Shown: positions 43,472 through 51,817 of the stretch, one piece after another
How positions within the stretch are numbered: position 1 is the stretch's first letter
Layout of the letters: each line of letters opens with the position of its first letter
Assembly (NCBI GenBank): GCA_004134985.1
Contig: REGQ01000014.1
Coordinates: 1-64,000, forward strand
Reading direction: 5' to 3'
Length of the DNA stretch: 64,000 bases
Source: Paenibacillaceae bacterium
GTDB taxonomy: Bacteria; Bacillota; Bacilli; Paenibacillales; Paenibacillaceae
Program-made: the position numbers and the translations under genes
The notes under the pieces: generated by a model
What the model was told of the DNA's origin: nothing
The model's database searches: none
Seen by the model: only the letters and a program-made list of their open reading frames with translations

Positions 43472-43513
43472 TATGCGGCTGGCCTGTTCGAGATGATGTT
43501 ATGCTAACGGTTA

Positions 43514-43558
43514 GCGTCCCCATTTGCATCAAGACGATGCGAATGGGGACGCTTTTTT
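43514..43558 (+). terminator. Very strong intrinsic terminator
   Basis: A 17-bp stem (43514-43530 with 43536-43552) around a 5-nt loop is followed by six T residues, closing the pectin cluster. Confidence 0.93.
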
Positions 43559-43685
43559 CCATATTCATCGGCGGCAGGGGCGCGATCAAGATTGGATCGG
43601 CTGTTGCTGGAGGCAGGTTATTATGCCTATAATGTGATCATTGATAGTTTTGCAGCTTAAACTAAATACTAAGGAATGATCATTG

Positions 43686-44381
43686 ATGGCAGAGAAGAAA
43701 TATTATGTTGTCTGGGTCGGTAAACAAGCGGGCGTATTCACCAGTTGGGCAGAATGCCAGGCGATGACGAGCGGCGTTGCCGGCGCAAAGTATAAGTCCT
43801 ACTCTTCCAAGGCTGATGCGGAGCGGGCCTACAAGGAAGGATGGAAAAAACACTGGGGGCAAAGCGCCGGGAGTAAATCGGGCACAGCAGGCAGTGCAGG
43901 CGTAGGCAAACCTTCCACTGCAGCAAAGCGGCGGACATCATCGGCGGGAGCAACAAGTGCGGACAGCGCGGCGGAAATCGACTACGACAGCATTTCGGTG
44001 GATGTCGGGACAAGGGGCAATCCTGGACCGATTGAATATAAGGGAGTCGATACAAGAACAGGAGAAATATTGTTCTACGTTGGCCCGGTTCCCAATGGCA
44101 CCAACAACCTTGGCGAATTTATCGCCATCGTACATGCGCTGGCCTATCTCAAGCAGCAGGGCAGTACCAAAACCGTCTATACCGATTCGCGGACAGCGCT
44201 TAGTTGGCTGAAGAAAAAGAGTGCGGTCTCAACCTTGGTCAAAAATGAATCAACAAAACAGATTTGGGAAATGACTGAACGTGCAGAACGATGGCTGCAA
44301 AACAACACCTACAAAAATAAGGTGATAAAATGGGAAACGGAGAAATGGGGGGAAATCAAGGCTGATTTTGGTCGCAAATAG
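43686..44381 (+). CDS. rnhA: Ribonuclease H1 with N-terminal hybrid-binding domain
   Basis: A 231-residue enzyme degrading the RNA strand of RNA-DNA hybrids. An N-terminal viroplasmin-like hybrid-binding domain (residues 5-50, YYVVWVGKQAGVFTSWAECQ) is joined by a Ser/Ala/Gly linker to an RNase H domain close to that of B. halodurans. Catalytic acids are D106 (VDVGT), E144 (NLGEFIAIVHAL), D167 (YTDSRTAL) and D227 (WGEIKADFGRK). ATG 43686 follows AAGGA; TTG 43683 also fits. Confidence 0.94.
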   Translation: MAEKKYYVVWVGKQAGVFTSWAECQAMTSGVAGAKYKSYSSKADAERAYKEGWKKHWGQSAGSKSGTAGSAGVGKPSTAAKRRTSSAGATSADSAAEIDYDSISVDVGTRGNPGPIEYKGVDTRTGEILFYVGPVPNGTNNLGEFIAIVHALAYLKQQGSTKTVYTDSRTALSWLKKKSAVSTLVKNESTKQIWEMTERAERWLQNNTYKNKVIKWETEKWGEIKADFGRK

Positions 44382-44507
44382 GAGAGAAATTGTCAAAATT
44401 AATGGGTATAACAGGTTGGAGCCGACGGGGTGCAATAAACATCATGGGCAGGGATATTGTTGTGATCGTACGACCATACTATGATCGTGAATGTTGACCA
44501 GATATCT

Positions 44508-44545
44508 GGAGACAGGCGCAGTTTTTCTGCAGCCGGTCTCTTTTT
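44508..44545 (+). terminator. Terminator or attenuator before the MFS gene
   Basis: GAGAC...GGC-GCAG pairs with CTGC-GCC...GTCTC around TTTTT, followed by five T residues. It lies only 6 bp before the MFS ribosome site, so it may attenuate that gene as well as end upstream transcription. Confidence 0.7.
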
Positions 44546-44564
44546 AATTAGAAAGGCGGTTTAA

Positions 44565-45815
44565 TTGTTGGACGCCCATAAAAAACTCGATTTAAGCGCC
44601 ATAGCTACAATCCCGATCATTATGACGCTTGCCAACTCAATGCTGATCCCTGTCCTTCCTTTGATGGAAAAGAAGATGAATATTTCCTCAACGCAGGCGA
44701 GTCTGATTATTACGGTGTATGCAGCGGTTGCGATTATTTTTATCCCCATTGCCGGGTATTTGTCGGATCGAATCGGGCGAAAAAAAGTCATTATTCCAAG
44801 TTTGCTCCTGGCTGCGATCGGTGGAGCTGTTTCGGGGTTAGCAGCCTGGCTGATGAAGGATAACGGCTATTGGGTCGTACTGCTTGGCCGATTTATACAA
44901 GGGATTGGCGCTGCCGGCGCATTTCCGATTGTGCTGCCACTGGTGGGGGATTTGTTCAAAAGCGAGGAGGATGTGAGCAGTGGCCTCGGACTTATTGAAA
45001 CTTCCAACACGCTTGGCAAGGTGCTCAGTCCGGTTCTCGGCTCCGCATTAGCACTGATTGTATGGTATTTGCCCCTCCTTGTTATACCGTTTATTTGTCT
45101 TGTCTCGTTGTTCGCTGTGTTGTTCATGGTAAAGGAGCCTTCGACAGCCAAAAGCAAAGGCAGCTCATTTCGCAAGTATATGAAAGATATCAAAACCATC
45201 TTTCAGCGTGAAGGCCGCTGGTTGTTCGCTATTTTCTTGATCGGCGGCATTAGCATGTTCGTTATTTTCGGTTTTTTGTTTTACTTGTCGGAAATATTGG
45301 AGATCCGCTATCGAATTGATGGCATTTGGAAAGGACTGCTGCTATCTATACCACTAAGCGCGATTTGCGCTTCATCCTTTATTGGCGGTAAAGTGGCACA
45401 GGGCAGCAAGAAACGTATGAAGTGGATGTCTTGTAGCGGTATGCTGCTGCTGGCTGCGGCGATGCTCTGCTGTGCAATTATCAATCCTGACAGCCGATTT
45501 GTGCTGCTCGGTCTGATGTTTGCCGCCGGCATCGGTGTTGGACTCGCATTGCCCTGCCTTGACGCATTGATTACAGAAGGCATCGAAAAGAACCAGCGGG
45601 GGATTATTACAGCGCTGTACAGCAGCATGCGGTTTATCGGTGTCGCGGGAGGCCCGTTATTCACTGCAGTGCTGATCAAGCATGACGTGGCGCTATTTTA
45701 TACGTTTACCGGAATTTCAACGGCCGCTGGGCTGCTTGCGCTGTTGGCCGTCAAACCGGATGAGGAACCGCAGTCACAGGGAAGTAAACTGCAAACCGGG
45801 GAGAGCCGGGTTTAA
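44565..45815 (+). CDS. MFS multidrug exporter, DHA family
   Basis: A 416-residue major facilitator with 12 hydrophobic helices. The drug/H+ antiporter motif A appears between helices 2 and 3 as GYLSDRIGRKKVII, and motif C-like glycines lie in helix 5 (GKVLSPVLGSALALI). It is related to the YfmO/Bmr-type exporters of Bacillus. The start is one of two adjacent TTG codons (44565, 44568) after AAAGGCGG. The hairpin with T-run just upstream could make expression inducible. The substrate is unknown. Confidence 0.9.
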   Translation: MLDAHKKLDLSAIATIPIIMTLANSMLIPVLPLMEKKMNISSTQASLIITVYAAVAIIFIPIAGYLSDRIGRKKVIIPSLLLAAIGGAVSGLAAWLMKDNGYWVVLLGRFIQGIGAAGAFPIVLPLVGDLFKSEEDVSSGLGLIETSNTLGKVLSPVLGSALALIVWYLPLLVIPFICLVSLFAVLFMVKEPSTAKSKGSSFRKYMKDIKTIFQREGRWLFAIFLIGGISMFVIFGFLFYLSEILEIRYRIDGIWKGLLLSIPLSAICASSFIGGKVAQGSKKRMKWMSCSGMLLLAAAMLCCAIINPDSRFVLLGLMFAAGIGVGLALPCLDALITEGIEKNQRGIITALYSSMRFIGVAGGPLFTAVLIKHDVALFYTFTGISTAAGLLALLAVKPDEEPQSQGSKLQTGESRV

Positions 45816-45876
45816 AACAAGTCAGCCGTCTGATAAAATATGAGAAGAAACAAATTCTCAAATCGGAGGTGCAGAC

Positions 45877-46755
45877 TTGAACCGTAAAATAACAGCCATT
45901 GGAGAAGTGTTGGCGGATTTGGGCGAAGGCCCATCATGGTTGGAAAGCGCAAGCCAGCTTTATTGGGTCGATATTAATAAAGGCCTGATTCATATTCACG
46001 ATCCGGCGACAAGCAGCAACCGTATGCTGGATGTAGGTTTTAAAGTCGGCGCTGCCGTACCGCGGCAAGCAGGGGGGCTTGTGCTTGCTACCGTAAACGG
46101 TTTTTACTTTATCGATACCGATACCGGTCATCTCTCATTTATTCATGATCCCGAGAGCGATGTGACAGGCAATCGCTTTAATGATGGCAAATGCGATGCG
46201 GCAGGCCGTTTTTGGGCTGGGACAATGGGTTTGACCGGTCAAAAGGGAACTGGCGCATTGTATTGTCTGGATACAGATCTTACCGTTCGAAAAGTAATTG
46301 ACAATATAACATGCTCCAACGGGCTTGCGTGGAGCGCCGATAATAAGACGATGTATTATATTGACTCGCCTACCAAGCAGGTGGTTGCGTATGACTATGA
46401 TTTGGCTGCTGGAGAAATCAGCAATGGGCGTGTTGCCGTACAGATCGAAGATAATACCGGCGTCCCGGACGGCATGACGATTGATGATGAAGGAATGCTG
46501 TGGGTAGCGCAATGGGGCGGCCATCAGGTGTCGCGCTGGAATCCTGCTACTGGCGAGAAACTGGGCATGCTGCCAATTCCCGCGACGCAAGTGACTTCCT
46601 GTGTTTTTGGCGGTCCGCGATTGGATACGCTTTATATTACCTCTGCCCGAACCGGATTGAACGAACAGGCATTGGCAGCAGAACCGCTGGCAGGCAGCTT
46701 GTTCCGCGCAGTGCCAGGTGTGCGAGGAACGGCAACGATGCTCTTTGGCGGCTAA
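45877..46755 (+). CDS. SMP-30/gluconolactonase family protein
   Basis: A 292-residue six-bladed propeller lactonase, soluble. The family metal-binding signatures are LGEGPSWLE (Glu), NRFNDGKCDAAGRFWAGTM (Asn), TCSNGLAWSADN and VPDGMTIDDEGMLWVA (Asp). Enzymes of the family hydrolyse sugar lactones such as glucono-, galactono- or arabinolactone. TTG 45877 follows CGGAGGTG by 7 nt. An inverted repeat TGAGAA-N8-TTCTCA at 45841-45860 lies just before the ribosome site and could be an operator. The terminator follows at 46800. Confidence 0.92.
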   Translation: MNRKITAIGEVLADLGEGPSWLESASQLYWVDINKGLIHIHDPATSSNRMLDVGFKVGAAVPRQAGGLVLATVNGFYFIDTDTGHLSFIHDPESDVTGNRFNDGKCDAAGRFWAGTMGLTGQKGTGALYCLDTDLTVRKVIDNITCSNGLAWSADNKTMYYIDSPTKQVVAYDYDLAAGEISNGRVAVQIEDNTGVPDGMTIDDEGMLWVAQWGGHQVSRWNPATGEKLGMLPIPATQVTSCVFGGPRLDTLYITSARTGLNEQALAAEPLAGSLFRAVPGVRGTATMLFGG

Positions 46756-46799
46756 CAGACGCTAAAGACGTAAGCGTTTTATTTCTTGTCAACGAACAA

Positions 46800-46850
46800 A
46801 GCGAAGTTTATGGCTGTCGATACGGACAGACCTTGAACTTCGCTGTTTTT
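46800..46850 (+). terminator. Intrinsic terminator after the SMP-30 gene
   Basis: AGCGAAGTT pairs with AACTTCGCT, with an inner CTGTC/GGACAG stem, followed by GTTTTT. Confidence 0.85.
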
Positions 46851-47087
46851 GATTTCAAGTCGTATTCATCGCTTGAGGTTTGACCGCCGACGTGTGACCG
46901 AGCCCCGCGCGGGGAGACGCACGCGGGGCGGAAGACTCAAACGAGCAGTAGCTGACAAGGTGAAGGCTATTCGTGGGGGCAAGACAGCTATGATCCATGC
47001 GATATTCAAAGCCAGATCATTTACCGTAATTGCGAATGAGACAACTAGCTTTAAGCAATGATTGAAACAAGCTGTAACAAGCGGCAT
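46851..47087. other. Intergenic region with GC-rich palindrome
   Basis: 237 bp between the SMP-30 terminator and the lipL stop. CCCCGCGCGGGG near 46905 is a self-complementary GC-rich element followed by ACGCACGCGGGG. No T-run follows on either strand. No gene is supported. Confidence 0.45.
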
Positions 47088-48038
47088 TTATATTTGGTTG
47101 TAGCGCTGACGCAGCTGAGAAGCCATCTGTCGAATTTCATCATTATCAGGCATCGCTGCTAACTGCGGGGCGATTCGGCTGCTCTTATTCAGGTGGGCCA
47201 GATTAATCGTCGCCTTAATATCACGGACGAACTGCTGGACACTGTAAGTGGCATCTGTTTCGCCAGTTTGGCTAGTTTGGCCTGCATTAGCTATGCCATC
47301 CAGAGTTTGGTCGCTAGCTTCCAAACGGTTAAAGGTTGTTCCACCTAGGAATTGCGCCGGAGGGATCAGCTCCGCCAAACTTGCCATTCGGCCTTCCCGA
47401 ACTTGCGGGTAGCTGCTCTCCGGCTGGCTATGCGCGGCCAGATCGTAGAACTGCCGCACCTGACGCGCTCGCGGATCGCCCAACCCGCCGACGATGACGA
47501 AGGCTTGGATGATAAACGCTTTGACTTGACGGCGCTGGGCAACGCCGCAAAACTTGCGTCCGCCAATGCTCAAGTCATAATCCCCAGGACAATAGGAGCC
47601 ATTGATGATGCCTTTCTCAACTTGAACACCGGCAGGCTGCAATGCGGCAGCAATGAGCTGATACATCAGTTCAAAATCATCGCGGTAACGGGTATGATGG
47701 TTATTTCCTGCAGCGGGATAAATAAGCGAAATGTTGACGACGCCTGCATCCAGCAGTACCGCTGCACCTCCAGAGTGTCTTACGGCGGTTTGGATGCCAA
47801 GTGATTCAAACCAGTCGGTTCCTTCCTCGGCGCCAGGCAGCCGGTAATCTTGCGTACCCAAAATAAGCGCGCCGGAATGACGCCAAATATGGCATATCGG
47901 GACGCCGTCGATGCCTGCTCTGCGGCAAAGCAGTTCATCGAGTGCAAAGGGGTAAAGAGCGTCGCCGCTGTCGCATTCCATGCTGCGGTCAAGCAGTTGC
48001 AGCTGCTGCAGTTTATGCAAGTGTTCCGTTATCTTCAT
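47088..48038 (-). CDS. lipL: Octanoyl-[GcvH]:protein N-octanoyltransferase
   Basis: A 316-residue amidotransferase moving octanoyl groups from GcvH to E2 subunits of 2-oxoacid dehydrogenases, in the lipoate relay LipM-GcvH-LipL of Bacillales. RHSGGAAVLLDAGVVNISLI and SYCPGDYDLSIGGRKFCGVA carry the substrate pocket and catalytic-type Cys150, matching B. subtilis LipL. It is longer than usual (about 280) because of a Gln/Thr/Ala-rich insert near residues 238-262. GAGG lies 9 nt before ATG 48038. Monocistronic on the minus strand. Confidence 0.9.
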   Translation of the reverse strand: MKITEHLHKLQQLQLLDRSMECDSGDALYPFALDELLCRRAGIDGVPICHIWRHSGALILGTQDYRLPGAEEGTDWFESLGIQTAVRHSGGAAVLLDAGVVNISLIYPAAGNNHHTRYRDDFELMYQLIAAALQPAGVQVEKGIINGSYCPGDYDLSIGGRKFCGVAQRRQVKAFIIQAFVIVGGLGDPRARQVRQFYDLAAHSQPESSYPQVREGRMASLAELIPPAQFLGGTTFNRLEASDQTLDGIANAGQTSQTGETDATYSVQQFVRDIKATINLAHLNKSSRIAPQLAAMPDNDEIRQMASQLRQRYNQI

Positions 48039-48175
48039 GTCGAGTGCCTCGTTTCAGGTGGTGATGGCAGCGGATGAAATGCTGTAGCAATGTAAACCTT
48101 GATCTGACTCATGCCTTTCAAACGGACGATGTAATCCACGCTTTGTATGTCTTCTCCCGTTTTACTAGATATACC

Positions 48176-48569
48176 CGCGTTTCGCGAGATCGTGTGAGGA
48201 CACACGTTTCGCGAGATCGGTGAAAGGAAACGCGTTCCGCGAGATAGTGAAAGGACACACGTTCCGATAGATCCGTGAAAGGACACACGTTCTGCGAGAT
48301 AGTGAATGGACACACGTTCCAACGAGATCCGTGAAAGGAAACGCGTTCCGTGAGATGGTGAGAGGACACACGTTCCGCGAGATGGTGAAAGGACACACGT
48401 TCCGCTAATCCGCCTAAAATAAAGGGAAATGCCGTTTTCGCGGACACCAGTTCCGCTATGTGTGAAAAAAACACACTAATTTGGGGTTTTATGTGCTAAT
48501 AGCGGAACGTGTGTCCTCCAAATTCGAAATATCGTGATTTTCAGGCAAATAGCGGAACGTATGTCCGCT
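48176..48569. repeat. GGACACACGTTCCGC repeat array
   Basis: Eight head-to-tail units begin GGA at 48198, 48226, 48253, 48281, 48308, 48337, 48364 and 48391 (27-29 bp apart). A spaced forward copy is at 48442 (51 bp on), and two inverted copies start at 48500 and 48550 (50 bp apart, TAGCGGAACGTGTGTCC). Unit tails are GAGAT(A/G)GTGAAA. There are no CRISPR-like unique spacers in the tandem part. The region 48039-48795 contains no supported gene. Confidence 0.92.
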
Positions 48570-48795
48570 CATATGGCTTCGGAAACCAAAATGCCATCGT
48601 CTCTAGTACCCGCCCAGTTGTCGAGAGGTTCGCTGGATACATTGACGTGGCCCAATCTTTGAGCTTTCCTGGATACGGCCTATCTTGTAGTATATCCGTA
48701 CGCTCTCCTGAATGTATGATAAAATAAAATGAACGTAGACTCAATCTCCATTTGAATACTGCTATGCTTGGCAAAGGCGAGAGGGAGGGGTAAAA

Positions 48796-49692
48796 GTGAG
48801 TGATCAAGAGCTTGAGCGGCTGGTGGACCAGGATTTCAATCGGTTTTTGACAGCGTTTCCCGTTTACTGCAAAGCGAAGCTGGATGATATTCGCATGGGA
48901 CATATGCATGCGCATGACGGCTATGAATTTCACTTTTCCTACTCTTCAGGGAGCATTCGTCTTGCAGAGGGGGAGCAGTATTCGCTTGCGCCAGGGAAGC
49001 TGGCAATAATTAAACCGCAGACGTATCATTATATCCGCCCTGATCGGGAAGCGGCTTACCGGCGGACGATATTGTCGGTGGAGGAAAGCTATTTGTCAGC
49101 TTTGCTGCAGGAGGAGTCAAGCTTGGCAGAGCTGTTTCAGCAATGGTTTGCGGTTCAGCAGACCGGGGTTGTTCAGATGCAAATCCATGATAAAGGGGAT
49201 GCGGCAGCGGTTCAAATTTTGCTCGCCAGAATCGAGCAGGAACTGAGCGACCGCCGCCAGCATTTCAATTTAATGGTCAAGGCTGCGCTGCTGGAGCTGC
49301 TGATTACGCTCGGGCGGCAGGAATATACCGCTGCGCCGGGGGTGGAGCTGTCCACTGCCCAACGGGCAGCGATGGATGAAGCTGCTCATTATATGATGCA
49401 GCATTGCACTGCAAACATGCCAATCGAAGCGGTTGCGCGGCACTTTCATATGTCGCCGTCCTATCTGCACCGCTTGTTCAAAGTCTATGCAGGCTGTACG
49501 CCGCATCAGTTTCAAATGCAGCAGCGCATCCAGCTTGCCAAGTCCCTGCTCATCGAAGGAGATGAGCCTATTACCGAAATTGCACTGCGGGTCGGGTTTC
49601 AGGAGCTGGCGCATTTCTGCAGAACATTTCGCAAATTGACCGGCGCATCGCCAGGCAGTTACAGGGCTGGACAGCGCGGGCGCGTGGAGTAA
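48796..49692 (+). CDS. AraC family regulator with cupin sensor
   Basis: A 298-residue cytoplasmic regulator. The N-terminal cupin domain (MHAHDGYEFHFSYSSGSIRL, then LAPGKLAIIKPQTYHYI) binds a small ligand. A C-terminal double helix-turn-helix follows at residues 200-290 (IEAVARHFHMSPSYLHRLFK and ITEIALRVGFQELAHFCRTF). The start is GTG 48796, 5-6 nt after GGGAGGGG. No target gene lies directly downstream; the PhyH gene is convergent. A long palindrome follows. Confidence 0.93.
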   Translation: MSDQELERLVDQDFNRFLTAFPVYCKAKLDDIRMGHMHAHDGYEFHFSYSSGSIRLAEGEQYSLAPGKLAIIKPQTYHYIRPDREAAYRRTILSVEESYLSALLQEESSLAELFQQWFAVQQTGVVQMQIHDKGDAAAVQILLARIEQELSDRRQHFNLMVKAALLELLITLGRQEYTAAPGVELSTAQRAAMDEAAHYMMQHCTANMPIEAVARHFHMSPSYLHRLFKVYAGCTPHQFQMQQRIQLAKSLLIEGDEPITEIALRVGFQELAHFCRTFRKLTGASPGSYRAGQRGRVE

Positions 49693-49749
49693 TTGTGCTG
49701 TGCCGGCGAGCAACGGACCCGCACTTGCTTGCCGAGCAGTAACCGCTCT

Positions 49750-49786
49750 GAGCACGCGCGTACAGCCGTCGGCCGCGCGTGCTCAG
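49750..49786. terminator. Perfect 12-bp palindrome between convergent genes
   Basis: TGAGCACGCGCG (49750-49761) and CGCGCGTGCTCA (49775-49786) form a very stable hairpin between the convergent AraC and PhyH genes. There is no U-tract on either strand, so a bidirectional terminator is likely but not certain. Confidence 0.55.
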
Positions 49787-49827
49787 CAGCAGTAGCCACA
49801 TTATGCTTTTCCCTGCGTGCTTGTGGT

Positions 49828-50637
49828 TTAATGAGGATAGAGTGCCTCAAACTCCAGTCCGCAAGGCCCGCCGTCCGCATTGGATTCCAGATCGACAGGC
49901 GTTCCGTCTGCCCTGTACAACGGGCGGTAGTAGCTTGCAATTCGGCTGGCAGACTCGTTCGCATAGTGGCAAATAAACGCGCGACGAAAGCGCTCTCTTG
50001 ATTTGTTGCGGTAAGATCCGTGAATCAGATTGCCGTTGAAGAACAAAACGTCACCCTTGTCCATTACCGCCGGGATGGCCTTGCGATCTTTGGGCGGTTT
50101 GACAAAATGCGATGTGAACGACTCCTGCTCATCGGCTGTCTCCGGGCACGCAATTTCGTGAACGCCTGTTCTCGGTACAACCAGCAGGGCACCATTCTCT
50201 TCATCAGCACTATCGATTGCTGTCCATGCCGCAATACAATTGCCAGGCTCAACCTTTAAATAAAAGTTGTCCTGATGCAGCGCCTGGCCGCGTGATCCTG
50301 GCGGCTTATAGTAGAACATGCTCTGTGCAGCCAGAGCTGGCTCGCCATACAACTCATGCAGCACCTGCAGCACAGGCTGGTGAAGCATGTAGCCCATTGC
50401 TTTTTCATTGAAACGATGCGGCTGCATAACTCGGGGGTAACGTTTTAACGGATCATTCCCTGCTTCATCCAAATTCGGCTCAAAGTGCCCCGGTACCACC
50501 GCTTGGCTGATCTCGTCAAATAAATGTTCGATATCGGCCACTTCCTCCGCTCGAAACAGTCCTTTAACAATGAGGTATCCCTCCGTCTGAAATTGCTCAC
50601 GCTGTTCCTGTGACAATACGTTCGCTTCGCTCATCAT
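49828..50637 (-). CDS. Phytanoyl-CoA dioxygenase (PhyH) family protein
   Basis: A 269-residue Fe(II)/2-oxoglutarate oxygenase. The iron triad is H121-x-D123 (ALHQDNFYLK) and H206 (GNLIHGSYRN), with a basic 2OG-binding region in RERFRRAF. Family members hydroxylate small molecules, including ectoine, syringomycin-type amino acids and lipids; the substrate is unknown here. AAAGGGG lies upstream of two adjacent ATG codons. It is divergent from the AraC gene at 50846 with a shared 208-bp control region, so that regulator is its probable controller. Confidence 0.92.
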   Translation of the reverse strand: MMSEANVLSQEQREQFQTEGYLIVKGLFRAEEVADIEHLFDEISQAVVPGHFEPNLDEAGNDPLKRYPRVMQPHRFNEKAMGYMLHQPVLQVLHELYGEPALAAQSMFYYKPPGSRGQALHQDNFYLKVEPGNCIAAWTAIDSADEENGALLVVPRTGVHEIACPETADEQESFTSHFVKPPKDRKAIPAVMDKGDVLFFNGNLIHGSYRNKSRERFRRAFICHYANESASRIASYYRPLYRADGTPVDLESNADGGPCGLEFEALYPH

Positions 50638-50845
50638 TTTCGCCCCTTTTCATTACATGCTGGAGTAACTCCTTGCTTCTAATCATACTTCCCGCCCCCC
50701 GATCGGCAGAAGTACAAATCCTGTTATTAACTACTGCAATTCTGCTATCATTCAAGCGGTGACGAATGGGATAAGACACGATATAATGGGGGCGAACACT
50801 TAAACTGATCTTTGTGCTTCAGAGAAAAACAAGGGGGCCTGTTCA

Positions 50846-51673
50846 TTGTCGACTCATAGTCACTTTGCCAACGATGCCTATCCCGCTAACGCCACAATTA
50901 TTGCAGGACATTTCAATGAGACAGATCGTTACTCCATCAGCAGGCCTGATGGAAGGAGTGATTGGCTCCTGGCCTATACGCTTGGCGGGGAAGGCTATTT
51001 TCACATTGCCTCCGAAGAGAAGCGCTGCTCAGCTGGCGATGTTGTGCTCCTTCGCAGTGGTATTCCCCACAAGTACGGAGCCGTTAGCGGGAAGCGGTGG
51101 AATTTTATCTGGGCGCATTTTCCCGGTATGAATGAAACGCATTACCTGTCTGGCGACGATCTGATTGTTCAGCATCTGGGCAATGCCCATCTGCAAAAAC
51201 GGGTGCACCGCGCTTTGCAAAATGTACTGCAGGATTCAAGAGAGCAGCGTCCATTATGGGAGAAGCTGTGCGAAAATGAAATTCGCGGTATTCTGCTGCT
51301 GCTGGCTGAGCGCAGCCGGGCAAAGTTTGATCCTCGAGTAGAGGAAACATTGCACTATTTATCCCGGCATATGCGGGAGCGAATCACAATTGACGAATTG
51401 GCCCAGGCTGTCGGTCTTTCCGGTTCAAGGCTGTCGCATCTGTTCAAGGAGGTGACAGGCGTTACACCTGTACAAATGCTGAATGAAATGCGCATCCGGC
51501 AGGCCGCCTCGCTGATTAGTCACGCAGGGCGAACGGCGAGCGAGGCCGCATACGAGGTAGGGTTTCAAAACTATAATCATTTTGCTGCACTGTTTCGGCG
51601 GCAAATGGGCAGCAGCCCGCGAAATTACCGTCATCTCGCCGGCGAATCTGTACGTGGGCAAAGTCTTGTTTAA
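50846..51673 (+). CDS. AraC family regulator with cupin sensor
   Basis: A 275-residue regulator: N-terminal AraC-binding cupin (SDWLLAYTLGGEGYFHIAS, SAGDVVLLRSGIPHKY) and C-terminal double helix-turn-helix (ITIDELAQAVGLSGSRLSHL, ASEAAYEVGFQNYNHFAALF). The start is TTG 50846, 9 nt after AAGGGGG. It is divergent from PhyH and 145 bp upstream of the diiron protein gene, so both may be targets. A 16-bp direct repeat in the downstream gap could be its binding site. Confidence 0.93.
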   Translation: MSTHSHFANDAYPANATIIAGHFNETDRYSISRPDGRSDWLLAYTLGGEGYFHIASEEKRCSAGDVVLLRSGIPHKYGAVSGKRWNFIWAHFPGMNETHYLSGDDLIVQHLGNAHLQKRVHRALQNVLQDSREQRPLWEKLCENEIRGILLLLAERSRAKFDPRVEETLHYLSRHMRERITIDELAQAVGLSGSRLSHLFKEVTGVTPVQMLNEMRIRQAASLISHAGRTASEAAYEVGFQNYNHFAALFRRQMGSSPRNYRHLAGESVRGQSLV

Positions 51674-51682
51674 TTATTTGTA

Positions 51683-51799
51683 CAGCATTCGCCAACTATT
51701 GAACAGAAATGAGCAAGCGCTCCCCGTCCGTCATCCGGTATGCTGAAAGCAACAGTATGCTGCATGAGCGATTTGCAGCTAATCAGCATTCGCCAACTA
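51683..51799. repeat. 16-bp direct repeat CAGCATTCGCCAACTA
   Basis: Perfect copies at 51683-51698 and 51784-51799, 101 bp apart, both upstream of the diiron-protein ribosome site and after the AraC stop codon. The spacing and position suit paired AraC-type operators, but a small sequence duplication is equally possible. Confidence 0.6.
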
Positions 51800-51817
51800 C
51801 GGGCAGGAGGGGTTAAT

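Noticed and set aside
48190-48410. A CRISPR array, suggested by eight regularly spaced repeats.
   Set aside because: Units are contiguous variants with no unique spacers, later copies are inverted, and there are no cas genes.
48118-48474. A 118-codon minus-strand frame encoding repeated RNVCPFTISRNVCPFTD-like peptide.
   Set aside because: It is a by-product of the 27-29 bp repeats. Unit length is not a multiple of three and no start signal is present.
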